Shown here in pieces: positions 51,270-60,363 of a stretch of 64,000 bases of DNA (the first letter of the stretch is position 1; every line of letters begins with the position of its first letter). The position numbers and the translations under genes are program-made. Source of the DNA: an uncultured Stenotrophomonas sp. (GTDB taxonomy: Bacteria; Pseudomonadota; Gammaproteobacteria; Xanthomonadales; Xanthomonadaceae); contig NZ_CAMFIA010000006.1 in the NCBI RefSeq assembly GCF_945952405.1, positions 1 to 64,000 of the forward strand, written 5' to 3'. Below the pieces are notes generated by a model. It had not been told where the DNA came from and searched no databases. It was given only the letters and a program-made list of their open reading frames with translations.

Positions 51270-52979
51270 TCAGCCCGGTGCCCGTGGATGCTTCCGCACG
51301 CGCGCCCGTTCGCTGTAGAGGCGGCTGTCGGCGCGCTGCAGCGTCTCGGCGACCGACTCGCCGGGTGTGTGATGGGTTGCGCCGAGCGAGAACGGGGTGG
51401 GAGACTTTGCCGCCTGCTGTACGTACCACTGCTCGAGCGCGGCCAGCCGACCCGGTTCCGGTGCGGTCAGCACCACCATGAATTCGTCGCCGCCCATGCG
51501 GACCACGCTTTCGGCGGGGCCGAGCGGCGCGCGCAGGAAGGCGGCGAACTCCACCAGCACGGTATCCCCGCGCGCATGGCCCTGGCTGTCGTTGATCTGC
51601 TTGAAGTGATCGAGGTCGAACATCAGGCAGGCCCACGGCTGGTCGGCCAGCTCGTCGAGGCGGGGCAGGAACCGACGGTTGTAACTCTTGGTGAGCGGAT
51701 CCCTGTACGACATTTCGCGCAGCTGCTGTTCCTGCATGCGCAGCGCCGTCACGTCCTGTGCGTGGCCAAGCACATAGGGAGGATTGGCTTCGCTGTCGAG
51801 TACGTTGTGGTACGCCCAGAAATGGTGGGTCCCATCGGCAGCGATCAGCTCGATCACGCCGGCATCGGTATGGTTGACGGCAATGCGTGCGAGATAGGCC
51901 TGGAACGCGGGGCGCTTCTCCGCGGGCATCAGGTCGCACAGGCTGCGCCCGAGCATCTGGCTCTCGTCGAACCCCAGCGACTGTACCGCGGCCGGGTTCA
52001 CCGAGGTCAGCACCCCCTCCAGCGTATGCGTGCAGATCAGCCCAAGGCTGTAGTGGAACAGACGCCGGTAGCGCGTTTCACTGGCCTCCAGGGCATCCAG
52101 CGCGGCGCGCTCCTCGGTGATGTCCTGGATCGCGCCCACCAGTCGCGGCCGCCCGTCCACCTGCTGCCGGCCACCGACCACCCGGGTCCAGATGGCGCGG
52201 TCGTCGGCAGTGGTCATCGGCAGTTGTACCTCCCACGATGTACCCTCGTCGATGCAGCGCTGCACCGCGGTGCGGATGATGCTGCGGCTGTCCTCGCGAT
52301 AGAACGACAACGCGCTTTCCAGCGTGGGCTGGAAGTTGCCGCGGACACCGTGGATCTGCTTGGTTTCCCGGGTCCAACGGACTTCCTGGCTGACCAGGTC
52401 CAGCTCCCAGCCGCCCACCCGTGCTGCGCGGTTGGTGCGTTCCAGGAAGTCCTCGCTGCGCTTCAGTTCACGATGCAGGGCCTTGGCCTGGCCGACCTGG
52501 GCCATCAGGGTGCTGCGCTGCTCCAGCACCTGGGTGGTGACCCGGGCCAGGTGCACCATCAGCTCGCGCTGCGAAGGCGACAGTACGCCCGGCATCGGGT
52601 CGAGCAGGCACAGCGTGCCGATGCGCGCGCCGTGCGCAGAGCCGAGCGAAATGCCGGCGTAGTGGCGGATGCGCGGCCCAGCGGTGACCAGTGGGTTGTC
52701 GGCGAAACGCGGATCCTGGCGCGCGTCCGCAATCTCGAACAGCGCGTCCTGCTGGATGGCGTGCGTGCAGAAGGAGATCTCGCGCGAGGTTTCGCTGACG
52801 CCCTCCAGCCCGATGTTGGCCTTGAACCACTGGCGCTCGTCGGCCACCACCGAAATCAAGCCCATGGTCATGCCGGTGGCGGCACGAGCGGCGGCCACGA
52901 TGGCGTCGAACACGGGCTCCGGCGGCGTATCGAGCAGATGCAGGCGATCGAGCTCAAGCAGTCGTTCGGCTTCGTCCAT
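51270..52979 (-). CDS. GAF/PAS/PAS diguanylate cyclase
   Basis: 569 aa, cytoplasmic with no membrane helix. Order: GAF (about 12-155, FDAIVAAARAATGMTMGLISVVADERQWFKANIG), PAS (190-290), PAS (295-410, YRRLFHYSLGLICTHTLEGVLTSVN), GGDEF (415-565). The active-site motif is MGGDEF, intact; the start of the domain is MSYRDPLTKSYNRRFL. No RxxD autoinhibition site is evident. It makes cyclic di-GMP in response to a soluble or redox cue, promoting a sessile state in general. Start MDEAERLLELDRL chosen because the long upstream frame has no domain features. Confidence 0.9.
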   Translation of the reverse strand: MDEAERLLELDRLHLLDTPPEPVFDAIVAAARAATGMTMGLISVVADERQWFKANIGLEGVSETSREISFCTHAIQQDALFEIADARQDPRFADNPLVTAGPRIRHYAGISLGSAHGARIGTLCLLDPMPGVLSPSQRELMVHLARVTTQVLEQRSTLMAQVGQAKALHRELKRSEDFLERTNRAARVGGWELDLVSQEVRWTRETKQIHGVRGNFQPTLESALSFYREDSRSIIRTAVQRCIDEGTSWEVQLPMTTADDRAIWTRVVGGRQQVDGRPRLVGAIQDITEERAALDALEASETRYRRLFHYSLGLICTHTLEGVLTSVNPAAVQSLGFDESQMLGRSLCDLMPAEKRPAFQAYLARIAVNHTDAGVIELIAADGTHHFWAYHNVLDSEANPPYVLGHAQDVTALRMQEQQLREMSYRDPLTKSYNRRFLPRLDELADQPWACLMFDLDHFKQINDSQGHARGDTVLVEFAAFLRAPLGPAESVVRMGGDEFMVVLTAPEPGRLAALEQWYVQQAAKSPTPFSLGATHHTPGESVAETLQRADSRLYSERARVRKHPRAPG

Positions 52980-53235
52980 GGCGCGTTTCAGGCGAGGGCA
53001 GGGAACGGGCCGAGTCTGCCGAGGGCCAGGTGAAGCCGCCGCAGAGGCCGTGTGAGAAGGGGCCCGGATGTCATCCCCGGATGAATCCAAACCATGATCA
53101 GCGTCGCAGAATCTGCGACATGACGGGGGCGAGCAGCGCCGCCGAGCCTGGCGGGTCTGCGCGTGAGTGAGCGGGCTGCCAGACCCGATCGGGCAGGTGC
53201 CGGAGGGCGACACCTGCCCTGCATCGATGCGTGTT

Positions 53236-54894
53236 CTAGCGGGGCGAGACCAGGATCGAGGCATCCAGCACCGGGAGCGCCTGCGGTGCCTGGCCGGAAG
53301 ACGCGACAAGGCGGATCTCCAATGTCGTCGATCCTCCCGTGCTGGCGCTCAACGCCTGCAGCGCGCCGAGTCGCGGAGGCAGAGGCACGGCGAACGTGGT
53401 GGGATGACTGTGGTCCATCCCCGCCATGCTGGGACCAAAGAACGACACCGTGCCTGCGTAGTACGGGCTGTCCGCGGTGACCGACGCCGTGCCGGCCGGC
53501 GCGTTGATCAGCACGTCGAACTCGCGGGTATTGTTCAATCCACGGGGGCGTTCGAGGGTGACTTCGGCAATCAGCTGGCGCGGCGCCGAGGTGGCCAGAT
53601 GCGCACGCACCGCTTCGTTGGGAACCGCGACGCGGACGGCGCCGTCGGCCGGGGTGCCTCGCACCAGGCGCACTGTACCTTCGGCGGCCGGCGGTGCCGT
53701 GGCTTCCAGCAGTTCGGTGCGGCGGGCGTAGACGTAGTCGTAGTCGAACGCCGCTGTGGAGAAGAACTCACTTGCTGGCCGCGCACCAACGTATCTGCCC
53801 TGGGCGTTGACGAAGAAGCGGAACGGCTCGTTCATGAACTGGCGCTGCTCGTTGGGATCGGTTGGCATGATCGGTCGCCCCCGCGATCGCTGCTGTTGCG
53901 TCCATACATCCCAGAGGCGGTCCATGTTGGCGTGGTGCAGATAGAAGATCGGGTCCAGCGGCGACAGGAAGTTGGTCATGTTGCCGTAGGGGCCTGGATC
54001 GACCGCACCGACGCCACCGATGCAGTTGTGCACCTTGTTGTGCGGGAACCCTTCCAGCACCGAGAACCTGGTGGCGCCGTCGGGCTGGACCACATGCGAT
54101 GCGGTGCGGGAGCTGGTGAAGCTGCGGCTCACATCGGCATTGTAGAAATCGATGGGCGACAGCCCGGCACGTATGGTGTCGGGCGAGACGGCCGAGGCGG
54201 TCTTGGCATCAAAGCCGGGATTCTCACGCCAAAGGTAGCGGGCGCCGCAGGTGATGGCATAGGCCGCGTTGCCCGAGATGCCAGTCTGTTCCTTGGCGCT
54301 GTAGCCGGTCACATCGTTCCAGACATCGTCCGCCGTCAGGTAACCTCGGAACTTCAACTGGCCGCGCTGGCCGGCGTCGAGCTGGTCCCAGTAGCGCTGC
54401 AGTGCGGGGCGCATGAAACCGGTGAAGACCGCCAGGTTGCGCGTATAGGGCGCATAGGCGCTGTCGGTCGGCGTCAGCACTCCATCGAACATCGCCGGCG
54501 GGATCCTGGGCAACTCGGTCCAGTCCCAATAGGGCATGGCGAACTGGGGGTCGCCACTGAGCGTGCGGATGGTCTGCTCGAAGTAACCGACATAGCCGCG
54601 GTGCCAGACATAGAACCACCAGTTGCCGTGCGGGCAATCCATCAGGTGCACAAAGGCATTGCGGAACCAGTTGCGTGGGTCGTCCGCCGGCAGCGCCAGC
54701 ATCGCCTTGATGCCGCGCGCGTAGCTGGCCAGCATGCGCTGGCCCTCGGGCGTTGTGACGTTGTAGCGATGGTAGCGTGCCTGCACTGCCGTGCCGGCCG
54801 GTGTGGCGCTGCTGGCCCAGGCGCCGGGCGCGACCAGCGACGCCAACGACGCGCTGGCAGTGGTGGCAAGAAAATCACGACGTGAGTAGCGCAT
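53236..54894 (-). CDS. Tat-exported tyrosinase family polyphenol oxidase
   Basis: 552 aa. Twin-arginine signal (MRYSRRDFLATTASASLASLVAPGAWA). CuA site: H83 (FVHLMDCPH), H89 and H98 (VWHRG), with Cys87 two residues from H89, as in enzymes with a Cys-His thioether. CuB site: KVHNCIGG and FYLHHANMDRLWD. A C-terminal beta domain (about 430-552, TREFDVLINAPAGTASV...VSFFG) resembles the shielding domain of plant-type enzymes. Oxidises phenols or catechols to quinones with O2. No caddie protein is encoded beside it, consistent with Tat export of a folded copper protein. Confidence 0.88.
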   Translation of the reverse strand: MRYSRRDFLATTASASLASLVAPGAWASSATPAGTAVQARYHRYNVTTPEGQRMLASYARGIKAMLALPADDPRNWFRNAFVHLMDCPHGNWWFYVWHRGYVGYFEQTIRTLSGDPQFAMPYWDWTELPRIPPAMFDGVLTPTDSAYAPYTRNLAVFTGFMRPALQRYWDQLDAGQRGQLKFRGYLTADDVWNDVTGYSAKEQTGISGNAAYAITCGARYLWRENPGFDAKTASAVSPDTIRAGLSPIDFYNADVSRSFTSSRTASHVVQPDGATRFSVLEGFPHNKVHNCIGGVGAVDPGPYGNMTNFLSPLDPIFYLHHANMDRLWDVWTQQQRSRGRPIMPTDPNEQRQFMNEPFRFFVNAQGRYVGARPASEFFSTAAFDYDYVYARRTELLEATAPPAAEGTVRLVRGTPADGAVRVAVPNEAVRAHLATSAPRQLIAEVTLERPRGLNNTREFDVLINAPAGTASVTADSPYYAGTVSFFGPSMAGMDHSHPTTFAVPLPPRLGALQALSASTGGSTTLEIRLVASSGQAPQALPVLDASILVSPR

Positions 54895-54974
54895 GTCCTT
54901 TCCCCCTGGTGATTGGATGAACCGCATCGGGTTACAAATCACTGGCAGGGCCGGCGGCCGCTGGGCGGCCGGCC

Positions 54975-54998
54975 CGGCGGGGCTATCCAGCCCCGCCG
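54975..54998 (-). terminator. Hairpin upstream of the tyrosinase gene
   Basis: CGGCGGGGC-tatcca-GCCCCGCCG is a 9-bp stem between the small-protein gene at 55170 and the tyrosinase start. It probably ends the SPFH operon transcript. The gap 54895-55169 holds no gene; other GC-rich palindromes (GCCGGCGGCCGC-like) are present. Confidence 0.5.
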
Positions 54999-55169
54999 CA
55001 CCACAGGCAGGCGCACGCTCGGCCTGTCTGGAAGCGGCCGTAGTATAGGCATGGCACACAGGCTGATCTGCGAAGCAGGCCACAGTCGCGGGCGCGTACA
55101 CCTTTGCCCGGCTGAAGCCGTTCACCGTCGTCGTTGCTGCGTTGTCGATCAGCCACACACGGACTGGCG

Positions 55170-55427
55170 CTACGGGTCGGGTTTCACCCGCACAACGCGT
55201 TTGCGGTACTCATACACGTTGTCACCGCGAATGCGCCTCTCCTCGGTGCCGGTGATCCGGTCCACCTTCTGGTCCGAGCCGGTGATCGGCTTGGCCTCGA
55301 TCTCGGTCTCGTGCTCGAACGAGTGCGATTTGTCGGTGTTGCGGTAGTAGCGGTACAGCGCCCAGTACAGCGCGGTTGCGCCGGCCGGACCTGCCGCCAA
55401 CAGCCAGAGGCCACTGTCGTCGCTCAT
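55170..55427 (-). CDS. Unknown small protein of the SPFH operon
   Basis: 85 aa with one N-terminal hydrophobic helix (residues 7-24, LWLLAAGPAGATALYWAL) and a charged C-terminal tail (HETEIEAKPITGSDQKVDRITGTEERRIRGDNVYEYRKRVVRV). Not recognised. It overlaps the zinc-ribbon gene by 4 bp, and its own stop lies in a GTAG. Probably a small membrane-anchored partner of the two preceding genes. Confidence 0.65.
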   Translation of the reverse strand: MSDDSGLWLLAAGPAGATALYWALYRYYRNTDKSHSFEHETEIEAKPITGSDQKVDRITGTEERRIRGDNVYEYRKRVVRVKPDP

Positions 55428-56776
55428 GTCGATGCCACCAGGAATGCAATTGCGAGGGCTTCAATGACGGTGCCGGTGGCCAGTGCCGCCAGCAGCATCT
55501 TCCATTGCTGCACGGGCACGCTGCCCATGGTTTCGCCGGTGCGGCCGTTCACTGCGATGTAGTGCAGCATGCCGCCGTTCTTCCCGGGCTGATGGTACGA
55601 GTACAGCCAGACCGGCAGGTACATCGACACCCAGCGGGTGCCATGCACTTCCAGCTGCTCCTGCTCCCAGCGCACGCCGCGGTTGTAGCGCTTCACCGAA
55701 TCTTCCACCTGCGAACGGGCGATCGACAGCAGCTGGTCCTCCAGCCGCGGGCGCAGCTTCTCCACATCCAGGTTGCGCTTCTCCGAAGTGAAGCCGGCCA
55801 GGTACGAGGCGTTCCACTTCACTGCATTCTTGGTGTCGAAGGGCAGGATGGTATTGATGATGTTGTTGGTGTTGGCGCGGGTGTCCAGGTTGCCGCGCTC
55901 GGCCGAGGATTCCAGCGGCAGGTCATCGACGGTGAAATCGACCTGGCGTTCGACCTGGTAGACATCGGCATCGTAGACGGTGCGCTTGTTCTTCTCGGTG
56001 CCGACCGTGTACTGCCGGGTCTGGATCTCGCCCCGGCCGGCCACGGCTGCGCTGACATTGCTGTCGACGATCATGTACGGCAGGAACACGCCGACCACGT
56101 TTTCCGGGGTGAATTCGTCCTTGAAGGCCTTCAGCGCGAACATCCGGCGCTTGTCGACGAACTGGCGGATGCGTGCGACCGCATCGTCCTTGCGGATATG
56201 GAAGGGCAGTACCGCATCGGGAACCGCGCCATTGCTGATCTGCTCGTTGACGCCGAATACATGGCGGCACCAGTGGCAGCGGGCCGTCATCGTGCTTTCG
56301 GTATTGACCGTGACTTCGGCGCCGCAGCCGGTGCACTTGAACGTCATCAAGGCCGAGGTGTCGGTATCGATGTCGCGTGCGCCGGAAGCGATGACCGTAC
56401 CGCGCAGCTGGTCGATGGCCTCGCCCAGCCCGAATTCCTCCTCGACCCGCGCGCCATGCCATTCGTGACGGCAGTACAGGCAGACCAGGATATCGGTACC
56501 GGCCTTGGGCCGGATGTCGGTGGCGCCACACTTCGGGCAGCGGTTGAGGCCGTCCTTCAGCTCGCTGGCCGAGGTGTCGATGGCCAGCGGATCCGGCGCT
56601 TCCACTTCATCACGGATCGCCTTCGGCAGCGTCGATGTATCCAGCGGGAAGCTGCCGGGCAGGGGAGGAACGTCCTGCGGCGAACCCGGCCCATCCAACG
56701 GCGCCGCCGGCAGGGGCGGCGGCGTTGCGGGGGCGGATCCGGGCAGCGGCGGAGGGCCGTTTCGGGGATCGGACAT
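55424..56776 (-). CDS. Double zinc-ribbon membrane protein (TFIIB-type ribbon)
   Basis: 450 aa. A Pro-rich N-terminal 45 residues, then two zinc ribbons: Cys 80/83/99/102 and 148/151/167/170 (each CxxC...CxxC). A central region (about 180-420) with FLPYMIVDSNVSAAVAGRGEIQTRQYTVGTEK is followed by a C-terminal hydrophobic helix (WKMLLAALATGTVIEALAIAFLVAS). Such proteins are annotated as TFIIB-type zinc-ribbon proteins; function unknown. It lies 20 bp after the SPFH gene and overlaps the small-protein gene. Confidence 0.8.
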   Translation of the reverse strand: MSDPRNGPPPLPGSAPATPPPLPAAPLDGPGSPQDVPPLPGSFPLDTSTLPKAIRDEVEAPDPLAIDTSASELKDGLNRCPKCGATDIRPKAGTDILVCLYCRHEWHGARVEEEFGLGEAIDQLRGTVIASGARDIDTDTSALMTFKCTGCGAEVTVNTESTMTARCHWCRHVFGVNEQISNGAVPDAVLPFHIRKDDAVARIRQFVDKRRMFALKAFKDEFTPENVVGVFLPYMIVDSNVSAAVAGRGEIQTRQYTVGTEKNKRTVYDADVYQVERQVDFTVDDLPLESSAERGNLDTRANTNNIINTILPFDTKNAVKWNASYLAGFTSEKRNLDVEKLRPRLEDQLLSIARSQVEDSVKRYNRGVRWEQEQLEVHGTRWVSMYLPVWLYSYHQPGKNGGMLHYIAVNGRTGETMGSVPVQQWKMLLAALATGTVIEALAIAFLVAST

Positions 56777-56796
56777 GTTGATCGTGCGTCCTGCCG

Positions 56797-57936
56797 TTAC
56801 AGGCCCAGTGCCTTGGCCTTGAGTGCGTCGTAGTCGCCCTGGGTGATCAGGCCGAGGTCGAGCATCTCCTTGGCCTTCTTCAGCTTGGCCACCGGATCGT
56901 CCGCCGCCGGTGCGACCGGCTGCTGCATGCCGCCGACACCGAACATGCCCGAGGCCATGCCGACGCCGACCAGGCCGGCAGCACCGCCGTTCTCGCCAGC
57001 CGACTGGATGCCCTGGGCCACGCTGGCCTGCAGGTTGGAATTGCCACGCGCACCGGACAGCGCATCGGCGCGCTGCACGGTCTTCAGCAGTTCGCGGGTA
57101 TTGGCGTCGTACTCGATCGAGACGATGGCGGTCTTGACGATGGCCAGGCCACGATCGGTCTGCCACTGGTAGGCCTGTTCGACGGCGGCCGACAGGCTCT
57201 GCGCGAAGCCGATCGAATCCTGCTGCAGCCTGGTGATGCGATTGCCCTTGCCCGGATCGTTCGTGTACAGGCTGAAGGCGGGCGCCAGCGAGCCCACCAC
57301 TTCATTGAACAGCTGGCTGGCGGCGGCGTTGTCCAGGTCGGTGAAGTCGAAGACCTGGCCCGGCTGCAGGTAGCTGGCTGGCACGAAGTTCTTCACGAAC
57401 AGGATCGGGTCGACGATCTTCAGGGTGTAGGAACCCCGGGTGACCGCGCCGACCTGGGTGTTGAGGAAGCCGTCATCCCAGTAGATCTCCGACTGGGTGC
57501 CGAAGCGGTTGTCCGGCAGCTCCTTCAGCGACACGAAGTACGCGGCCTGCTGCGAGCCCGGCTGGCCACCGAACTTGAAGCGTTCCCAGCTCTGCTTGAT
57601 GAAGGTGCTGACCAGGCCGTCACCGGCGAAGATCGACTGCGAGTTGAGATCGTCCGAGCGCCATTCGTAGCCACCCGGTTCGGCGACGAAGGCGGTGATC
57701 GCACCGTCCTGGAACAACAGCAGGCCGTAGCCCTCCGGCACGATGATTTTCGAGCCGTTGGTGATGATGTTGGACGAGCCGCTGGTGTTGGAACCGCGGC
57801 CCGCATTGGTGCCGCGCGGTACCGCCGCGAACAGGGCCGCCGTCGACGGCAGGCCCGTGGGCACGGTGTAGAAGTCCTTCCACTGGTCGGCCAGCACACC
57901 GCCAACCGCACCCTTCACCGCCTGTACCAGACCCAT
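56797..57936 (-). CDS. SPFH-domain protein with C-terminal SHOCT
   Basis: 379 aa. An SPFH/band-7-like region (about 55-300, IIVPEGYGLLLFQDGAITAFVAEPGGYEW, AAYFVSLKELPDNRFGTQ, ERQKGNRI-like segment) as in the YdjI/virion-core group, a Gly-rich linker (GGAAGLVGVGMASGMFGVGG), and a C-terminal SHOCT domain (DDPVAKLKKAKEMLDLGLITQGDYDALKAKALGL). Such proteins assemble on membranes. Leads the zinc-ribbon/small-protein operon. The MGLVQAV start is chosen over a TTG two codons upstream. Confidence 0.85.
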   Translation of the reverse strand: MGLVQAVKGAVGGVLADQWKDFYTVPTGLPSTAALFAAVPRGTNAGRGSNTSGSSNIITNGSKIIVPEGYGLLLFQDGAITAFVAEPGGYEWRSDDLNSQSIFAGDGLVSTFIKQSWERFKFGGQPGSQQAAYFVSLKELPDNRFGTQSEIYWDDGFLNTQVGAVTRGSYTLKIVDPILFVKNFVPASYLQPGQVFDFTDLDNAAASQLFNEVVGSLAPAFSLYTNDPGKGNRITRLQQDSIGFAQSLSAAVEQAYQWQTDRGLAIVKTAIVSIEYDANTRELLKTVQRADALSGARGNSNLQASVAQGIQSAGENGGAAGLVGVGMASGMFGVGGMQQPVAPAADDPVAKLKKAKEMLDLGLITQGDYDALKAKALGL

Positions 57937-58037
57937 GTCCAACTCCCTGTGATTCGATGGCAGGCACCGTGCCTGCCGAGCCTGGCTGAATATAGCAGCG
58001 GGCGAGGGCGGCTGTAGTGCCGGAAGATGAATCCGGA

Positions 58038-58922
58038 TCAGCGGCCTTCGCAGGTCCCCGGCGGCTGGCGGATCGCCTGCAGCACAGCGGCCATGTCCAG
58101 CTCGCCCAGCCCCATCTGCCGGGCCCGGGCGAACAAGGCGTCACTGGCATCGATCAGCGGCGCCTGCATGCCTGCGGCCTGTGCGGCCGCCGCCACCAGC
58201 TGGCTGTTCTTCAGCACATCGGACACGGCGGCCTGCACCGCGAAGTCGCCGCGGATCATCTTGTCCAGCTTGATCCGCGAAACATCGCTGGCCATCGGCC
58301 CGGCGTTGAGTACCTGGGCAAAGCGCTCGAGCGCAATGCCATGTCGCTCGGCGAAGTGCACGGCCTCGGCCAGGCCGGTGACCAGGGTGATCAGGAACAG
58401 GTTCACGGCCAGCTTCATCTGCAGTGCAGAGGGTACTGGGCCGCAGGCAACGCACTGGCGGCCCAGCGGCTCGACCAGGGAGGTGGCCTTGCTGACGTCG
58501 GCCTCGGTCCCGGCCAGCATCACCACCAGTTGCGCGCCCTCAGCCTGCAGCCGCGAGCCGGATACCGGCGCTTCGACATAGCGCCCGCCGGCAACATCGA
58601 TCTGTTCGGCCAGTGCCTGCGAGAACGACGGTGCGCTGGTGCCCATGTTGAGCAGCAGGCGACCGCTCACCCGGCTGCCGAACGCGGGCGTGTCACGTGC
58701 CAGCACGCTGTCGATGGCAGCGTCGTTGGCGACCATGAGGATGATCGTTTCGCATCGGGCGAACACGTCCTGCAGCGGGTCGATGACCTCGATGCCGGCG
58801 GCAGTGGCCACGGCATCGTTGCGGCGGGAGCGCGACCAGCCGAGGACCCTGTGCCCAGCACGCGCCAGATGGCCTGCCATCGGCGTTCCCATCACCCCGA
58901 GGCCTATGAATCCGACGGGCAT
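58038..58922 (-). CDS. Beta-hydroxyacid dehydrogenase (3-hydroxyisobutyrate dehydrogenase-like)
   Basis: 294 aa. N-terminal Rossmann motif FIGLGVMGTPMAGHLARAGH; substrate-binding EAPVSGSRLQAEGAQLVVMLAG; catalytic-Lys region PSALQMKLAVNLFLITLVTGLAEAVHFAERHG; C-terminal helical DVLKNSQLVAAAAQAAGMQAPL. Oxidises or reduces a small beta-hydroxyacid or succinic semialdehyde-type substrate with NAD(P). The start is supported by AAGG just before MPVGF. Single gene, no linked pathway. Confidence 0.9.
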   Translation of the reverse strand: MPVGFIGLGVMGTPMAGHLARAGHRVLGWSRSRRNDAVATAAGIEVIDPLQDVFARCETIILMVANDAAIDSVLARDTPAFGSRVSGRLLLNMGTSAPSFSQALAEQIDVAGGRYVEAPVSGSRLQAEGAQLVVMLAGTEADVSKATSLVEPLGRQCVACGPVPSALQMKLAVNLFLITLVTGLAEAVHFAERHGIALERFAQVLNAGPMASDVSRIKLDKMIRGDFAVQAAVSDVLKNSQLVAAAAQAAGMQAPLIDASDALFARARQMGLGELDMAAVLQAIRQPPGTCEGR

Positions 58923-58995
58923 GCCTTGCTCCACGCAGCAGCGAAGGGCCCATCTTGCCGCATCTGCCCACAGCGTGTGATTGCCGGGGCGTGGA

Positions 58996-60363
58996 CTATG
59001 GCCCGCTGGCCTCGTTGGCCCGTTTCACGGCCTGTTCGGCCTGCTCTTCTGCCCTTCGCACCGCCTCATTGGCCTCCTCGACCGCGCGTTGCAGGACTTC
59101 CATTGCCGAGCGGACGCCTTCCTCGCTGGCCGCGATCGCGGCATCCGCCAGCTCCTGGGCGATCTGCATCGGGCTCTTGCCCGCAGCGCGGGCAACCGCG
59201 GTCCTGTCGTCAGGCGGGATCGGGAACGTCATGGTCGGTGCTCCGGAGGGGGTTGAAGTAGCAGCGGTGTTCAGATCATCACTGGCGGTCAGTGCTGGCC
59301 TAGCGTCGGCCACGGTCTCGCTGTCGGCGAAGCGAAGCATCCGGCGGTAGTCCAGCAGGTTGACGACGTTGTCCTCGACCTGGACCAGTGCCTGCTCCCT
59401 CGAGGCCTCGACCACGAACAGGATGCTGGCGCCGTCCTGGCCCAGTTGGCCGTGGCCGACCGGATGGTCGGCGACAAAGGCCTGGGCTGCACGGAAATGC
59501 TGAAGGGCAAGCGCGCCCACCCGCTCACGGTCAGGCGCCTGGTCGGGATCCTCGCCAAGCAGCGCCGCCATCTGCTGCGCCGCCAGCGAGAGACGCGGGT
59601 AGCCCACCGTCCGCCCCGCAAGCAGCGTGGTTCCGATCGCCGTGGATACCTCGGCGGGCCCCGGCAGTCGCGACAGCTGGATCCCTTCCAGGCACCCGAA
59701 CAGCGCCGGTAGTACCGCCGTGAGCGCATTGCCGGCGTACGCCAGCCGACGCTCGCTGCTGGAGGCCGTGGGATGCAGGTGCTGGTAGAAGCGGAAGTAG
59801 TCCACGAACTCGGCCGGATTGCATGCGTGCTGCAAGGCGAAGCGGGCAGCCTCGGCCAAGGACTCGCCGGCATCACCGGCCCCCTGCTGTTCCGCAGCCA
59901 GCTGGTGAAGCCTGAGCGCATCCCTGAAATCCAGCTGCTGCAACAGCGGCGCGGATGCGACGCCGATCGCGGCCAGGAAGGGCCGGTATGAGGCCAGCGC
60001 CGTAGCGGTCAGCAGCTGGTGCCTGGCGAGTACCTGCTGTACCTGCTGGGCCATCGCGGGATGTGCCTCGTCCTGCTCCTGCCGCCGCAGCACCTCACGA
60101 TCATCGAAGCCCAGGCTCAGCAGCTTGATCGGACTGACCTGCAGCCCCACGTTCGGCAGCCAGGTCATCCCACAGCCATGCAGACCGCGCTGCACGGCGT
60201 CGAGCAGGCTGGTTTCGTCCTCGAAGCTGTAGCGATTCTGGCGGGATTCGATCGCCCATTGCAGCCACGCGCGGCCACCGTCGATGAAGCCGAGTACGTG
60301 CTGGCTGTGCCGGCCCAGCTGGGCGATGGATGGCAGGGGGCGACCACTGATGAAAATGCTCAC
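58996..60363 (-). CDS. Unknown 455-aa protein with C-terminal coiled coil
   Basis: 455 aa, GTG start (MSIFISGRPLPSIAQ) with an ideal AAGGAG ribosome site. No signal peptide or membrane helix, so cytoplasmic. Mostly helical; the last 60 residues (from SPMQIAQELADAA) form an Ala/Glu-rich coiled coil of AxxEAxxxAE type repeats. A linker at about 360-395 is Ala/Thr-rich. I do not recognise the family. It lies about 300 bp past the Fap-like porin on the same strand. Function unknown. Confidence 0.65.
   Translation of the reverse strand: MSIFISGRPLPSIAQLGRHSQHVLGFIDGGRAWLQWAIESRQNRYSFEDETSLLDAVQRGLHGCGMTWLPNVGLQVSPIKLLSLGFDDREVLRRQEQDEAHPAMAQQVQQVLARHQLLTATALASYRPFLAAIGVASAPLLQQLDFRDALRLHQLAAEQQGAGDAGESLAEAARFALQHACNPAEFVDYFRFYQHLHPTASSSERRLAYAGNALTAVLPALFGCLEGIQLSRLPGPAEVSTAIGTTLLAGRTVGYPRLSLAAQQMAALLGEDPDQAPDRERVGALALQHFRAAQAFVADHPVGHGQLGQDGASILFVVEASREQALVQVEDNVVNLLDYRRMLRFADSETVADARPALTASDDLNTAATSTPSGAPTMTFPIPPDDRTAVARAAGKSPMQIAQELADAAIAASEEGVRSAMEVLQRAVEEANEAVRRAEEQAEQAVKRANEASGP

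Noticed and set aside
53167-54885. 572-aa open frame opposite the tyrosinase
   Set aside because: The minus strand carries all copper-site histidines and a Tat signal; the plus frame has no motif.
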